A stretch of 60,473 bases of DNA. Source: Sporanaerobium hydrogeniformans. Its GTDB lineage: Bacteria; Bacillota; Clostridia; Lachnospirales; Cellulosilyticaceae. The DNA is taken from assembly GCF_002735925.1 (NCBI RefSeq), contig NZ_PEDL01000018.1, positions 1 through 60,473 of the forward strand. The letters are read 5' to 3'. Below are positions 42,558-52,085 of the stretch, piece by piece (positions within the stretch are counted from its first letter, which is position 1; each line of letters begins with the position of its first letter). The notes under the pieces are model-generated. The model was not told where the DNA came from, did not search any database, and worked only from the letters and a program-made list of their open reading frames with translations. The position numbers and the translations under genes are program-made.

Positions 42558-44477
42558 TTATTCTATCCGTAAGCTATCAAGTGTTTCAGATAATTCCTCC
42601 CACTTAGTATAATCTTCTTGAATAAGAAGAGTGAGATTTTCTTTTTCTTGCATTAAATCTTTAGAGCGTGTAAAGTCAGTATAGACTTCCTCAAGACAAA
42701 GGAGTTCATCAATTTCTATAAGGCGTGCCTCTTTTTCTTCAATACTATTTTCTAATTTATGCATATCATTCTCACATTTTTTAATTTTAGCCTGTTGCTC
42801 CTTTTGTTTTTTCCAATCATCTTTAGTAGGAGAAGTGATAGGAGTAGAAGAGAGAGAATGAAGAGGAGGTGTAGGAGCCTTTTCCTTTTTCTTTTCTACA
42901 TAGTAATCATAGTCACCTAAGTATTCGGCAGCTCCTAAAGCATTCATTTCAATAATTTTTGTAGCCGTTTGATTAATAAAGTAACGGTCGTGAGAAATAT
43001 AGAGTACAGTACCTTCATAGTTACATATGGCGCTTTCAAGTATTTCTTTAGAAAGGATATCTAAATGGTTAGTAGGCTCATCAAGGATAAGGAAGTTAGC
43101 TTTAGAAAGCATAATTTTAGCTAAGGCCACACGTCCCTTTTCCCCACCACTTAGAGTAGAAATAGACTTAAAGACATCATCTTCTGTAAATAAGAAAGCT
43201 GCTAAGACATTACGGATTTCCCCTATTTTAAGGTCAGGGAAAGCATCTTCAATTTCTGATAAAATAGTATTTTCAGGAGTAAGGTTCATATGCTCTTGGT
43301 CATAATAACCAATCACCACATTACTACCAAGTTGAGAGTTACCAAATGAAGCTTCGAGTTCTCCCATAATAATTTTGAATAAAGTCGTTTTACCTACACC
43401 ATTAGGACCAACTAGAGCTACCTTATCTTCTTTTTTTATTTGAAGATTAAAATTTTGGAAAAGAGGTAGTTGGTCAAAGGACTTACTTAAATCCTTTATG
43501 GTTAACACATCATTTCCACTGGTAATGCGAGGAACAAGGCGAAGCTGCATGGGTTTATTATCTAACATGGGTGCATCAAGGCGTTCTATTTTTTCAAGTT
43601 GTTTTTCACGGCTTCTAGCTCGCCTAAGAGATTTTTCACGATTAAACTGTTTAAGTTTTGCAATAACAGCTTGTTGTTTAGCGATTTCGCGTTGTTGTTT
43701 TTCAAAATGCTTCACAGCTACTTCATACTCTTTTTCACTTTTAATGACATAATCACTATAGTTGCCATTATACGTAAAGGCTCTACCAAATTCTAAATGA
43801 ATGACTTTGTTTACAATCTTGTCTAAAAAGTAACGGTCATGAGAAATGATAATAACAGCACCTTTATAAGCTTTTAAAAAACCTTCAAGCCATTCAATAG
43901 CTTCAATATCTAAATGATTAGTGGGCTCATCTAAAAGTAAAAGAGAAGGCTCTTCAAGAAGTAATTTACCAAGGGCTACACGATTTTTTTGCCCCCCAGA
44001 TAAAATAGAAAGAGGCTTATCATAAACACTTTTATCAAAACCTAGACCTTTTAGTACACCTTTTACAAGGCTGCGATATTCATAACCTTTATTATTTTCG
44101 AAGGTCATGCGTAAATTATCATAGGCATGTATCAGTTCAAGTGATGAGGTTTTAGCAATTTCTTCTTCCATTTCATGAAGTTTGTGCTCCATTGCAATGA
44201 CAGAATCAAAAACATGAAGGAGCTCTTCGTAAACGGTAGCACCTGATTCAAAATCCATTTCTTGCTTTAAATAACCGATGCTACTCTCTTTAGAGTAGGT
44301 AACAGCACCTTCATCAGCAGTTAGCTCACCTGTTAAAATTTTGAATAAAGTTGTTTTACCAGCTCCGTTATTGCCGATAAGAGCCACCTTTTCATATTCT
44401 TCTATATGAAAACTAATCGTATTTAGGATGGTTTTTTCATCAAAAGCTTTTTTTATATTACTACAAGAAATAATCAT
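42558..44477 (-). CDS. ABC-F family ATPase (ribosome-associated type)
   Basis: A 639-residue protein with two ABC domains and no membrane part. Domain 1: Walker A GNNGAGKTT (35-43), LSGGQKNRVALGK (159-171), DEPTNHLD. The linker (about 240-325) is charged and helical. Domain 2: Walker A GPNGVGKTT (357-365), LSGGEKGRVALAK and a second DEPTNHLD. A C-terminal coiled coil (about 560-639) makes it YdiF/Uup-like. ABC-F proteins act at the ribosome exit or tRNA sites, some giving antibiotic resistance; this member looks like a housekeeping one. AAGGAGG precedes the start. Confidence 0.93.
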   Translation of the reverse strand: MIISCSNIKKAFDEKTILNTISFHIEEYEKVALIGNNGAGKTTLFKILTGELTADEGAVTYSKESSIGYLKQEMDFESGATVYEELLHVFDSVIAMEHKLHEMEEEIAKTSSLELIHAYDNLRMTFENNKGYEYRSLVKGVLKGLGFDKSVYDKPLSILSGGQKNRVALGKLLLEEPSLLLLDEPTNHLDIEAIEWLEGFLKAYKGAVIIISHDRYFLDKIVNKVIHLEFGRAFTYNGNYSDYVIKSEKEYEVAVKHFEKQQREIAKQQAVIAKLKQFNREKSLRRARSREKQLEKIERLDAPMLDNKPMQLRLVPRITSGNDVLTIKDLSKSFDQLPLFQNFNLQIKKEDKVALVGPNGVGKTTLFKIIMGELEASFGNSQLGSNVVIGYYDQEHMNLTPENTILSEIEDAFPDLKIGEIRNVLAAFLFTEDDVFKSISTLSGGEKGRVALAKIMLSKANFLILDEPTNHLDILSKEILESAICNYEGTVLYISHDRYFINQTATKIIEMNALGAAEYLGDYDYYVEKKKEKAPTPPLHSLSSTPITSPTKDDWKKQKEQQAKIKKCENDMHKLENSIEEKEARLIEIDELLCLEEVYTDFTRSKDLMQEKENLTLLIQEDYTKWEELSETLDSLRIE

Positions 44478-44556
44478 ATCTATCCTCCTTATGGGTTACA
44501 CTTTAATAGTATCAAAAAAATAGCTAAAATAAAAGAAATACCTTAATTAGGAGAGA

Positions 44557-44586
44557 TTGACAATAAAAAAACTATAATGCTATACT
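44557..44586 (+). promoter_or_regulatory. Promoter of rex
   Basis: TTGACA (44557-44562), an 18-base spacer and TATACT (44581-44586). A Rex operator of the usual TTGTGAA...TTCACAA kind was not found here. Confidence 0.65.
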
Positions 44587-44619
44587 AGATAGAATAGAAA
44601 GAGTTAAGGAGATGAGAAG

Positions 44620-45258
44620 GTGACGGAAGAAAGAAAAATATCTATGGCTGTAATAAGAAGATTACCGCGTTACTATAGATACCTAGGGGAACTATTAGAA
44701 AAAGGGGTCGATAAGATCTCTTCTAGGGAGCTTAGTGAAAAAATGAATGTAACTGCTTCACAAATTCGTCAAGATCTTAATAATTTTGGTGGTTTTGGAC
44801 AACAAGGATATGGGTATAATGTTGAATATCTTCATTCTGAAATTGCAAAAATACTAGGTCTAGATCAAAATTATAAGATGATTATTGTAGGAGTAGGTAA
44901 TCTGGGACAAGCTCTTGCAAATTATGGGTCTTTTGAAAAAAGAGGTTTTCATCTGGTTGGTTTATTTGATGTTAATCCAAGGCTTATTGGCATGAGCATT
45001 CGTGGGATAGAAGTAAAAGATATTGATCAAATGGAGCAATTTGTAAAGGAAAACAAGATAGATATTGCTATACTTACTGTACCTAAAACAAGAGTAAAGG
45101 ATATTGCAGAGAACTTAGCTAGCTGGGGGATTAAAGGACTTTGGAATTTCTCACCTGTTGATTTGTTTTTACCTAGTGAAGTGCAGATAGAGAATGTGCA
45201 CCTTTCACATAGCCTGATGACGCTTGCATATAAGATCAACGAAGGTGATAATTTATAA
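44620..45258 (+). CDS. rex: Redox-sensing transcription repressor Rex
   Basis: A 212-residue protein: winged helix (about 1-80) with MAVIRRLPRYYRYLGEL and SQIRQDLNNFGGFGQQGYGYNV, then a Rossmann fold with GVGNLGQAL (91-99) for NADH, and a C-terminal swapped helix. It represses fermentation and respiration genes when NADH is low. GTG 44620 has AAGGAGA 7 bases before it. It is followed by a strong terminator, so it is monocistronic. Confidence 0.96.
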   Translation: MTEERKISMAVIRRLPRYYRYLGELLEKGVDKISSRELSEKMNVTASQIRQDLNNFGGFGQQGYGYNVEYLHSEIAKILGLDQNYKMIIVGVGNLGQALANYGSFEKRGFHLVGLFDVNPRLIGMSIRGIEVKDIDQMEQFVKENKIDIAILTVPKTRVKDIAENLASWGIKGLWNFSPVDLFLPSEVQIENVHLSHSLMTLAYKINEGDNL

Positions 45259-45270
45259 TATGTTTTTAGA

Positions 45271-45322
45271 AAAATGTTCATTTTTCTTAAGGGGAAATCT
45301 TAAGATAAATGAACATTTTTTT
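45271..45322 (+). terminator. Terminator of rex
   Basis: AAATGTTCATTT pairs with AAATGAACATTT; an inner TCTTAA/TTAAGA stem is closed by a short G-rich loop. TTTTTTT follows. Confidence 0.9.
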
Positions 45323-45439
45323 ATGATTTATATAATGCAATAGGATTTTTTTAGGGAATGAGCTATAATATAATAAAAGAAAAGATAAAAAATTGAAGTG
45401 GTAAAGGTCTAAATAGAGCCTATAAAAGGATGGGGAAAA

Positions 45440-46129
45440 ATGTTTGATTTTTTGAAAAAGCAACGAAAAATTATTTTAGAAGATCACGTAGAACATGAAG
45501 TTACTGTTTCAAATGAACAAATCGATACTAAAAAAATGTATATTAAAGAAATACTAGAGACTAAAAAATTGCCGATAGTACTACTTGATCCTCTGTGGCA
45601 TTCTATACGTGGACAAATTGTAAGTGACCTTATTGCAAAAAATGAGAGAAAGCTTCATGACCTTTTAAAGGAACAAGGAAAGCTTAATAATGATTATAAG
45701 GATTATAATGTAGTAAAACAAAATTTTTTAAAAGAGATTTTAGAACTCAGTGGGGCCTTACATACTGAAGATGATGTAGCTAAGATAGCTAAGCTCAATA
45801 AGCTTCATGAAAGTACTTTGGGTGCTAATCAAAAGTTAGAGGATATTGAAAAGCGTTTACAGGAAGTAGAATCAGAAATTGAACAAATTAACAAAGAAAT
45901 TATTGAAGAGATTGTAGCAGTAGGTTATGGGTATATTACTCTTTGTAAGGTCCAGGTTCAGACATTGGAAAGAGAAATAGATACCCTAAGACAAAAGGTT
46001 GTGGAAAAAACCAATGAAAAGAAAAAAAATGAGCATGTTTTAAAAGGTATTTATCAATACTTACATCATGTAATAGGTCAGCAGCAAATTGAAGTAATAG
46101 ATAAGGAATTGTGGGATAAAAAGAAATGA
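45440..46129 (+). CDS. Coiled-coil protein of unknown function
   Basis: A 229-residue protein, mostly charged helices. A heptad pattern covers about 115-155 (LNKLHESTLGANQKLEDIEKRLQEVESEIEQINKEI) and 165-215. No enzymatic motif is visible. It overlaps acpS by 4 bases (ATGA), so it is translated with it. TATAAT at 45364-45369 may be its -10 box. Possibly a cell-structure or chaperone-like protein; not identified. Confidence 0.75.
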   Translation: MFDFLKKQRKIILEDHVEHEVTVSNEQIDTKKMYIKEILETKKLPIVLLDPLWHSIRGQIVSDLIAKNERKLHDLLKEQGKLNNDYKDYNVVKQNFLKEILELSGALHTEDDVAKIAKLNKLHESTLGANQKLEDIEKRLQEVESEIEQINKEIIEEIVAVGYGYITLCKVQVQTLEREIDTLRQKVVEKTNEKKKNEHVLKGIYQYLHHVIGQQQIEVIDKELWDKKK

Positions 46130-46503
46130 TAATAGGAATTGGGACAGATATTATAGAAATAGCGCGTATACAAAAAGTAGCTCAAGGCACAACAAGCTTT
46201 TTAAATAAAGCATTTACAGAAAAAGAACAAGCTTATTTTTTTAAGAAACAGTATAAAGCAGAGACCATTGCTGGAATTTTTGCAGCTAAAGAAGCCATCA
46301 GTAAGGCCTTTGGGACAGGATTTAGAACCTTTTCACTTATAGACATTGAGATTTTACCCAATACATTAGGAAAACCAACAGCAACTGTTTATAATAATGC
46401 AAAGGAATTGCTTCAAGAACTTGGGGCTAAAGAGATTCAGGTGAGCATTTCACACTGTAAGGAGTATGCAGTTGCCTATGCTTTAATAGAAAGAAGTGAG
46501 TAA
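46126..46503 (+). CDS. acpS: Holo-[acyl-carrier-protein] synthase
   Basis: A 125-residue AcpS that moves 4'-phosphopantetheine from CoA to acyl carrier protein. Motifs: GIGTDIIEIARI (Asp8), FAAKEAISKAFGTG (Glu56, Lys60) and the SISHCKEYAVAYA strand. It forms a trimer in relatives. It overlaps the upstream gene by 4 bases, and nnr starts two bases after its stop. Confidence 0.95.
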   Translation: MIIGIGTDIIEIARIQKVAQGTTSFLNKAFTEKEQAYFFKKQYKAETIAGIFAAKEAISKAFGTGFRTFSLIDIEILPNTLGKPTATVYNNAKELLQELGAKEIQVSISHCKEYAVAYALIERSE

Positions 46504-46504
46504 A

Positions 46505-48043
46505 ATGAAAGTATTAGTTCCTCAGCAGATAAGAGAGTTAGATAAAAGAGCTATAGAGGAATATGCCATTCCAAGTGTTCTTTTGATGGAGCATGCAGCA
46601 CTCTGTGTGGTAGAGCGAATAAAAGCACTTGACTTTGCTAAGCGTATTGTTATTGTATGTGGTCCTGGAAATAACGGAGGAGATGGCCTAGCAATAGCTA
46701 GATTGCTGGCAGGTTTAGAAAACAGGAGAGTGGATGTTTTTTTAGTTGCCTCACCAGATAAATTATCGGCAGATGGTAAAATCTACTATGAAATAATAAA
46801 AAAACTAGGAGTTCATATTATTTCCCTTAATGAAGGAGCTGAAGTTTTATTAGAGGAATATCTTAATAAAGCAACACTTATTATAGATGCACTTTTTGGA
46901 ACAGGGTTAACACGTCCTATAGAGGGAAAATACAGGAAGGTAATAGAGAAAATAAATGAAGCAGATGCCTATGTAATGAGTGTAGATTGTCCGTCAGGTA
47001 TAGAAACAGAAGAAGGCAAGGTACTAGGGACAGCTGTTTTTGCAAATGAGACCATTACTTTTGTGGCACCTAAACTGGGACTTTTGCTTTATCCAGCTTT
47101 TGAATATACAGGTGAAGTTAGAGTAGTGGACATTGGTATTCCCAAGGCTTTATTGGAGGAAATAAAATCACCTTATTGGCATATAGATAGACTAGAAATG
47201 AGGAAGTACTTACCTAAAAGGTATAGTCGAAGTAATAAGGGTACTTATGGAAGAGTACTAGCAATAGGGGGGCAAATGGGGATGTCAGGAGCTATTGTCC
47301 TAGCTAGTCAAGCAGCTCTTAAAGTAGGAGCAGGTTTAGTTACAGCAGCCGTCCCTAATAGTATCCACCAAGTAATTGAGTGTAAGCTAACAGAAGTGAT
47401 GTCCTTACCTCTTGCAGATAAAGAAGGGCAGTTAAGTGAAGAAGCTATCCAAGTATTAAAACCACTTATACAAAAGCAAGATATTGTACTAATAGGTCCT
47501 GGAATGGGAAGAGGAACAGGAGCAGAAAAAGTAGTTTTCCAAGTCCTTATTAGTGATAAACCTTGTGTAATAGATGCAGATGCTCTTGTGCTTTTGAAAA
47601 ACAAGTTAGAATTACTTAAAAATCGTAAAGCGCCAACCATTTTGACCCCTCATCCAGGTGAGCTGGCAGCATTAACAGGCTTAACGATACAAGAAATAGT
47701 TGATAATCCAATAAAAATAACAAAAGATTTTGCAAGCAGGTATCACGTTACGATGGTATTAAAAACAGAAAGAACACTGGTAGTAGAACCTACAGGTAAT
47801 GTATATATTAATACAAGAGGGAATAGTGGTATGGCTAAAGGTGGCTCAGGTGATGTACTCTCAGGTGTTATAGCAGGTTTATTAGCACAAGGGCTATTGG
47901 CATCAGCAAGTGCACAATTAGGTGTCTATCTGCACAGCTATGCAGGGGATCGTGTAGCAGAGAGAAAAACAACCTATGCTTTTTTACCGACAGATTTGTT
48001 TGAAGGGATCGAACAGGCTTTTAAAGAACTTATTGGGTACTAA
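46505..48043 (+). CDS. nnr: Bifunctional NAD(P)HX epimerase/dehydratase
   Basis: A 512-residue repair enzyme. The N-terminal YjeF epimerase has GPGNNGGDGLAIARLL and DALFGTGL; the C-terminal ADP/ATP-dependent dehydratase has GGQMGMSGAIVLA, GPGMGRG, DADAL, LTPHPGE and NSGMAKGGSGDVLSG. It restores hydrated NAD(P)H. The acpS-nnr order is common in Firmicutes. ATG 46505 is preferred to GTG 46496, which lies inside acpS. Confidence 0.95.
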   Translation: MKVLVPQQIRELDKRAIEEYAIPSVLLMEHAALCVVERIKALDFAKRIVIVCGPGNNGGDGLAIARLLAGLENRRVDVFLVASPDKLSADGKIYYEIIKKLGVHIISLNEGAEVLLEEYLNKATLIIDALFGTGLTRPIEGKYRKVIEKINEADAYVMSVDCPSGIETEEGKVLGTAVFANETITFVAPKLGLLLYPAFEYTGEVRVVDIGIPKALLEEIKSPYWHIDRLEMRKYLPKRYSRSNKGTYGRVLAIGGQMGMSGAIVLASQAALKVGAGLVTAAVPNSIHQVIECKLTEVMSLPLADKEGQLSEEAIQVLKPLIQKQDIVLIGPGMGRGTGAEKVVFQVLISDKPCVIDADALVLLKNKLELLKNRKAPTILTPHPGELAALTGLTIQEIVDNPIKITKDFASRYHVTMVLKTERTLVVEPTGNVYINTRGNSGMAKGGSGDVLSGVIAGLLAQGLLASASAQLGVYLHSYAGDRVAERKTTYAFLPTDLFEGIEQAFKELIGY

Positions 48044-48067
48044 GTCAATTTAAAAGGGGAGAGGGCT

Positions 48068-48526
48068 ATGCAAGTAAAAGATATCATGAAAAGAGAAGTC
48101 ATCTCAGTGAGCGAAGAAGATTCATTGGTAGATGTTTTGATGGTATTACTAGAAAATAATATTAGTGGTGTTCCTGTACTCAATGAAAGACAAGAGGTAA
48201 TAGGTATTCTTACAGAACAAGATTTGATGACAAAAAGAAAAGTATTAAATATTCCATCATATCTTGAGTTTATTCAGAGTATATTATCTATAGATGGGGA
48301 GTTGCAGCAGGCTAAAAAAGACGCCATTCAAAAGTTATCTGCAAAAGACATTATGTCGTCGCCTGTTTATACAGTAGGAGAGAATCATTCTATTGAAGAA
48401 GTTGTTTGTATGATGGTAAATAGGCGAATCAATCATATACCAGTTGTAGATAAGAAAAGAAGTTTAGTAGGCATTATAGGCAGAGGAGATTTACTTCCCT
48501 TACTGATTAATCAATTAAGGAGGTAA
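48068..48526 (+). CDS. CBS-domain pair protein
   Basis: A 152-residue stand-alone tandem CBS protein: VKDIMKREVISVSEEDSLVDVLMVLLENNISGVPVLNERQEVIGILTE, then KDIMSSPVYTVGENHSIEEVVCMMVNRRINHIPVVDKKRSLVGIIGRGDLL. Such modules bind adenosine nucleotides or c-di-AMP and regulate partners. GGGGAGAGG precedes the ATG. The stop is two bases before the lipoprotein gene. Confidence 0.9.
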   Translation: MQVKDIMKREVISVSEEDSLVDVLMVLLENNISGVPVLNERQEVIGILTEQDLMTKRKVLNIPSYLEFIQSILSIDGELQQAKKDAIQKLSAKDIMSSPVYTVGENHSIEEVVCMMVNRRINHIPVVDKKRSLVGIIGRGDLLPLLINQLRR

Positions 48527-48527
48527 T

Positions 48528-49142
48528 ATGTTTAAGGTACGGAAGGTTGTATTATTCATTCTTTTACTAATGACTGCCTTCACCTTTTATGGGTGTAATA
48601 AAAAAATAGGAAAGATAAAAAATATAAGTTTACCAGAGTTTCTAAAAAGTATGAAAAGCTATGAAGCAAATGTAACCATTACTTTTTTAGCAGAAGGGCA
48701 AGAGAATGTAATGGAAATGTATCAAAAGGTAGAAATAGGTGGCAAATATCATTTAAAGATTGAAGCACCTCCTCACCTTAAAGGTTATATTCTTTATTTT
48801 GATGGAGAAAAAATAAAGGAATATAATCCCAATAGCCAAACAGAAACGTTAGCTAAAGCTAGTAACGCAAGAAATGAAACAATGCTTTCCTCTTTTTTAG
48901 AACGTTATGAAAAGATGAGTGAAATACAGACATCTAAAAGCACATTGGAGGGTAAAGAAGTCCTTGTAATAGAGATGGAGATACCTGGTAATTATAAGTA
49001 TTTAGCGAAACAGAATATCTATTTTATGGAGGAAACTTTTAAACCTATTAGAATGGAAATACTAGATGTTGAAGGGAAGAAGTCGATACAAGTTGATTAT
49101 AAAGATTTTAAGTATAACCCAGAGATAAAGTGGGATATTTAA
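48528..49142 (+). CDS. LolA-like lipoprotein, probable GerS family
   Basis: A 204-residue lipoprotein: signal peptide and lipobox FYGC (Cys23), then a half-barrel fold of LolA type (SYEANVTITFLAEGQENVMEMYQKVEIGGKYHLKIEAPPHLKGYILYFDG..., ending ...GKKSIQVDYKDFKYN). In Clostridioides difficile GerS, of the same fold, is encoded next to an alanine racemase and is needed for spore cortex hydrolysis. Here alr follows after 24 bases. GGAGG precedes the ATG. The role is inferred from context and fold. Confidence 0.75.
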   Translation: MFKVRKVVLFILLLMTAFTFYGCNKKIGKIKNISLPEFLKSMKSYEANVTITFLAEGQENVMEMYQKVEIGGKYHLKIEAPPHLKGYILYFDGEKIKEYNPNSQTETLAKASNARNETMLSSFLERYEKMSEIQTSKSTLEGKEVLVIEMEIPGNYKYLAKQNIYFMEETFKPIRMEILDVEGKKSIQVDYKDFKYNPEIKWDI

Positions 49143-49166
49143 TAGGATATTCCAAGGAGGTAGGAA

Positions 49167-50294
49167 ATGAATACTCTTAGACCACGTGTAGTCGCAGAAA
49201 TTAGCATAGAGGCTATTAAACATAATTATACACAGATTAGAAGTATTATACCTAAACATACAGAGATTATGGGAATCATTAAGGCAGATGGTTATGGTCA
49301 TGGAGCCATTGAGGTAGCTAAAATTCTTCAGGAGCAAGGAGTTAATCGTTTTGCAGTAGCCATTGCAAAAGAAGGAGAAGAGTTAAGAAAAGAAGGGATT
49401 ACTTCACCGATTTTAGTTTTAGGTTATACACCTAAGGCAGATATCAAAACGCTTATTGAAAATGATTTAACACAGACTGTTTTTTCACTAGAGATGGCAG
49501 GCTATATTTCTGATGAAGCCAAGAAGTTAAATAAAACAGTTAATATTCACTTAAAAGTAGATACAGGTATGGGTAGGATTGGCTTTCTCTCTTCTTCACA
49601 AAGCATTGAAGAGGTAAAAAAGATAGCAGAGCTTCCTCATATTAATATGGAAGGAATTTTTACACATTTTTCTACAGCTGATGAAGAAGATATAACCTAT
49701 ACAAAGAATCAATGGAGCATTTTTGAAGGTTTTTTAAAGGAATTAAATGAAGTAGGGATTGATTTGCCTGTTATTCATGCTGCTAACAGTGCTGCAACAA
49801 TGTGTCATCCTTACACCCATCTCAATATGGTAAGACCAGGTATTATTTTATACGGTTATTATCCTTCAAGTTACTTACAAAACAAAATACTTGATTTAAG
49901 ACCAGCTATGACACTTAAATCACAAGTGGTACATGTAAAGGAATTACCAGAAGGTCACTATGTTGGCTATGGAAGAAAGTTTTACACCAAACAAAAAACA
50001 AAGATTGCTACGATTCCCATTGGCTATGCAGATGGTTACTCCAGAAGACTTGCAGGAAAAGGAAAAGTCCTCATTCATGGACAATTTGCACCTATAGTGG
50101 GAAATATTTGTATGGATCAGTTTATGGTAGATGTGACACACATCAAGGGAGTAAAAGTAGAAGATGAAGTCGTTATTTTTGGAAAACAAGGTGATAAGAC
50201 TATTCCTATAGAAGAACTAGCGATAGCATTAGAGACTATTAATTATGAGATAATGTGTATGATTGGAAAACGTGTACCACGATTATATGTTTAA
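49167..50294 (+). CDS. alr: Alanine racemase
   Basis: A 375-residue PLP enzyme making D-alanine for peptidoglycan. The PLP lysine is Lys39 in IIKADGYGHGA; VDTGMGRIGF and HAANSAAT follow in the barrel; the second catalytic Tyr is in YVGYGRKF. IPIGYADGYSRR and GNICMDQFMVDVT complete the family signature. AAGGAGG precedes the ATG. The mazE-like gene starts about 106 bases after its stop. Confidence 0.96.
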   Translation: MNTLRPRVVAEISIEAIKHNYTQIRSIIPKHTEIMGIIKADGYGHGAIEVAKILQEQGVNRFAVAIAKEGEELRKEGITSPILVLGYTPKADIKTLIENDLTQTVFSLEMAGYISDEAKKLNKTVNIHLKVDTGMGRIGFLSSSQSIEEVKKIAELPHINMEGIFTHFSTADEEDITYTKNQWSIFEGFLKELNEVGIDLPVIHAANSAATMCHPYTHLNMVRPGIILYGYYPSSYLQNKILDLRPAMTLKSQVVHVKELPEGHYVGYGRKFYTKQKTKIATIPIGYADGYSRRLAGKGKVLIHGQFAPIVGNICMDQFMVDVTHIKGVKVEDEVVIFGKQGDKTIPIEELAIALETINYEIMCMIGKRVPRLYV

Positions 50295-50400
50295 AAGATT
50301 GAAAAAATTAAATAACATCGTATAGAGTTATGAAAAAATGGCAAAAATAGTAATAGCTAGAGTAGGAGTAAATCACGATGTTAGGTGGGAGTGATTTGCA

Positions 50401-50595
50401 ATGACTGAGTCAAGAGGTAATACAAAAGCCAACGGGTTAGAGAGCCTTAAAGGCACTGCTAGCAAAATTAAAGTAGGTACGATGAAAAAAGGATATCAAG
50501 AGATGGCAGATATCAATTTATCACTTTCAAAACTTTATTTTGAAGTAGAAAGAGAGGTCGAGTCTTATTACGATCGTATAGCGGAGTGTGAGTAA
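50401..50595 (+). CDS. MazE-like antitoxin with only the toxin-binding tail
   Basis: A 64-residue protein directly upstream of mazF. Residues 28-64 ([23 protein letters not shown]...) align by eye with the C-terminal, MazF-blocking tail of the B. subtilis antitoxin EndoAI (RRGYMEMAKINLNIS...). The first 27 residues ([27 protein letters not shown]) do not look like the ribbon-helix-helix DNA-binding part, and the frame has a stop (50392-50394) just before the ATG, so no longer form exists. GGTGGGAGTG precedes the start. Confidence 0.75.
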   Translation: MTESRGNTKANGLESLKGTASKIKVGTMKKGYQEMADINLSLSKLYFEVEREVESYYDRIAECE

Positions 50596-50597
50596 AA

Positions 50598-50945
50598 GTG
50601 CAAGTAAAACGTGGAGATATATTTTATGCAGATTTAAGTCCAGTAATTGGTTCAGAACAGGGCGGTATTCGCCCAGTCCTTGTAGTACAAAATGACGTTG
50701 GTAACAAATTTAGCCCTACAGTAATCTGTGCGGCGATTACTTCTAAGATTAATAAAGCAAAACTTCCTACCCATGTGGAGATTGATGCAGCAGAATATGA
50801 ACTTGTTAAAAATTCTGTTATCCTCCTTGAGCAAATACGAACGATTGATAAAAGAAGACTAAAAGAGAAGATCTGCCATTTAGATGATGAGCTTATGGCT
50901 CAAGTAGATAGGAGTATTAAAATTAGCTTTGCAATAAATACATAA
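50598..50945 (+). CDS. mazF: MazF/NdoA endoribonuclease toxin
   Basis: A 115-residue Maz[39 protein letters not shown] with catalytic Arg25, Thr48 in AAITSK, and ISFAIN at the end. It cuts mRNA at short sites under stress. GTG 50598 lies two bases after the antitoxin stop, so production is coupled. The alr-mazE-mazF order is common in Firmicutes. Confidence 0.95.
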   Translation: MQVKRGDIFYADLSPVIGSEQGGIRPVLVVQNDVGNKFSPTVICAAITSKINKAKLPTHVEIDAAEYELVKNSVILLEQIRTIDKRRLKEKICHLDDELMAQVDRSIKISFAINT

Positions 50946-50954
50946 AATGTATAA

Positions 50955-50982
50955 AGAGGCCTTATTAGTGCCTCTATTTTTT
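50955..50982 (+). terminator. Terminator of mazF
   Basis: AGAGGC (50955-50960) pairs with GCCTCT (50970-50975), then ATTTTTTT. Confidence 0.85.
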
Positions 50983-51076
50983 TACTCCAGTACCATTAAT
51001 AATATCTCCTTTCTTAGTTCAAAACCCAAATGAAGTATGATAGAATAGAACAATGCACATAGGGAGGGGAGACTTC

Positions 51077-52003
51077 ATGGAATTACAAAATGTTTATATT
51101 CAATTAGGGATTTTATTTTTATTGCTTATTTTTGGTTATTTATTAGGCAAACTGCAAGTGATTACAGAGGAGGGGACACAAGAATTCTCTAGCTTTGTCA
51201 TTAAAGTCTGTATGCCAGCACTTATGATTTCAGGAATGCTTATTCCTGCTACCCCTGAAAAATTATATAGAGGCATGTTATTATTAGGAGTAGCTACAGT
51301 AAGCTATGCTTTAGCAGTTATAGTAGGAACTATAACTGCACATTTTCTTACAAAAGATAAGGCTAAAAAGGGAATTTATAGTTATGTTATTACTTTTTCA
51401 AACTGTGGATTTATGGGTATTCCTGTTTTACAGGCTATTTTTGGCAAAGAAATTATATTTTATGTGGTGATACATAATATAATTTTTAATGTTTTGGTCT
51501 ATACTCTAGGTGTGAAATTGTTAAGTGGTCATTTAGAAGGGAAAAAAGCTTTTAAGTTAAACGCACTTATTAATCCAGGGACAGTGGCAAGTATAGTAGG
51601 ACTCATACTTTTCATGCTCAATTTGCCATTACCAAGGTTTGTGACAGGCGCAGTAGATGCAGTAGGTGGACTTTGTACGCCTTTATCAATGATTGTCATT
51701 GGTGCTATGCTAAGTGAGCTTCCTCTTTCACAAATGTTTAATAATAACAAAGCCTATATACTTGTAGCCATACGTCTTATTATTTTACCGTTGTTAACAC
51801 TTATTTTAATCAAATATATTCTTCGTGTAGAAGACCTCTTTTTATTAAGTATTCCTGTTATTATAGCGGGTATGCCAGTAGCTACTAATGCGGGACTAAT
51901 GGCTAAGGAATATGGAAGTGATGCGCTATTAGCGTCACAGCTTATTTTTATTTCTACGTTGTTTAGCTGTATCTCTATCCCACTCTTGACACGAATCATT
52001 TAA
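51077..52003 (+). CDS. AEC-family transporter (second copy)
   Basis: A 308-residue protein with about ten membrane helices. Family segments include FGYLLGKLQVITEEGTQEFSSFVIKVCMPALMISGM, SNCGFMGIPVLQAIFG, GGLCTPLSMIVIGAML and AGMPVATNAGLMAKEYGSDALLASQLIF. It differs clearly from the carrier at 35428-36369, so it is not a recent duplicate. ATG 51077 has GGGAGGGG upstream; ATG 51053 does not. Probable organic-acid carrier, substrate unknown. Confidence 0.9.
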   Translation: MELQNVYIQLGILFLLLIFGYLLGKLQVITEEGTQEFSSFVIKVCMPALMISGMLIPATPEKLYRGMLLLGVATVSYALAVIVGTITAHFLTKDKAKKGIYSYVITFSNCGFMGIPVLQAIFGKEIIFYVVIHNIIFNVLVYTLGVKLLSGHLEGKKAFKLNALINPGTVASIVGLILFMLNLPLPRFVTGAVDAVGGLCTPLSMIVIGAMLSELPLSQMFNNNKAYILVAIRLIILPLLTLILIKYILRVEDLFLLSIPVIIAGMPVATNAGLMAKEYGSDALLASQLIFISTLFSCISIPLLTRII

Positions 52004-52085
52004 AGCATCATAAGGAATAGACTAGAAAAACATAAGGAATTTGACTATAATAAAGAAAATAGTAAATAGATAGGAGAGCGATACT

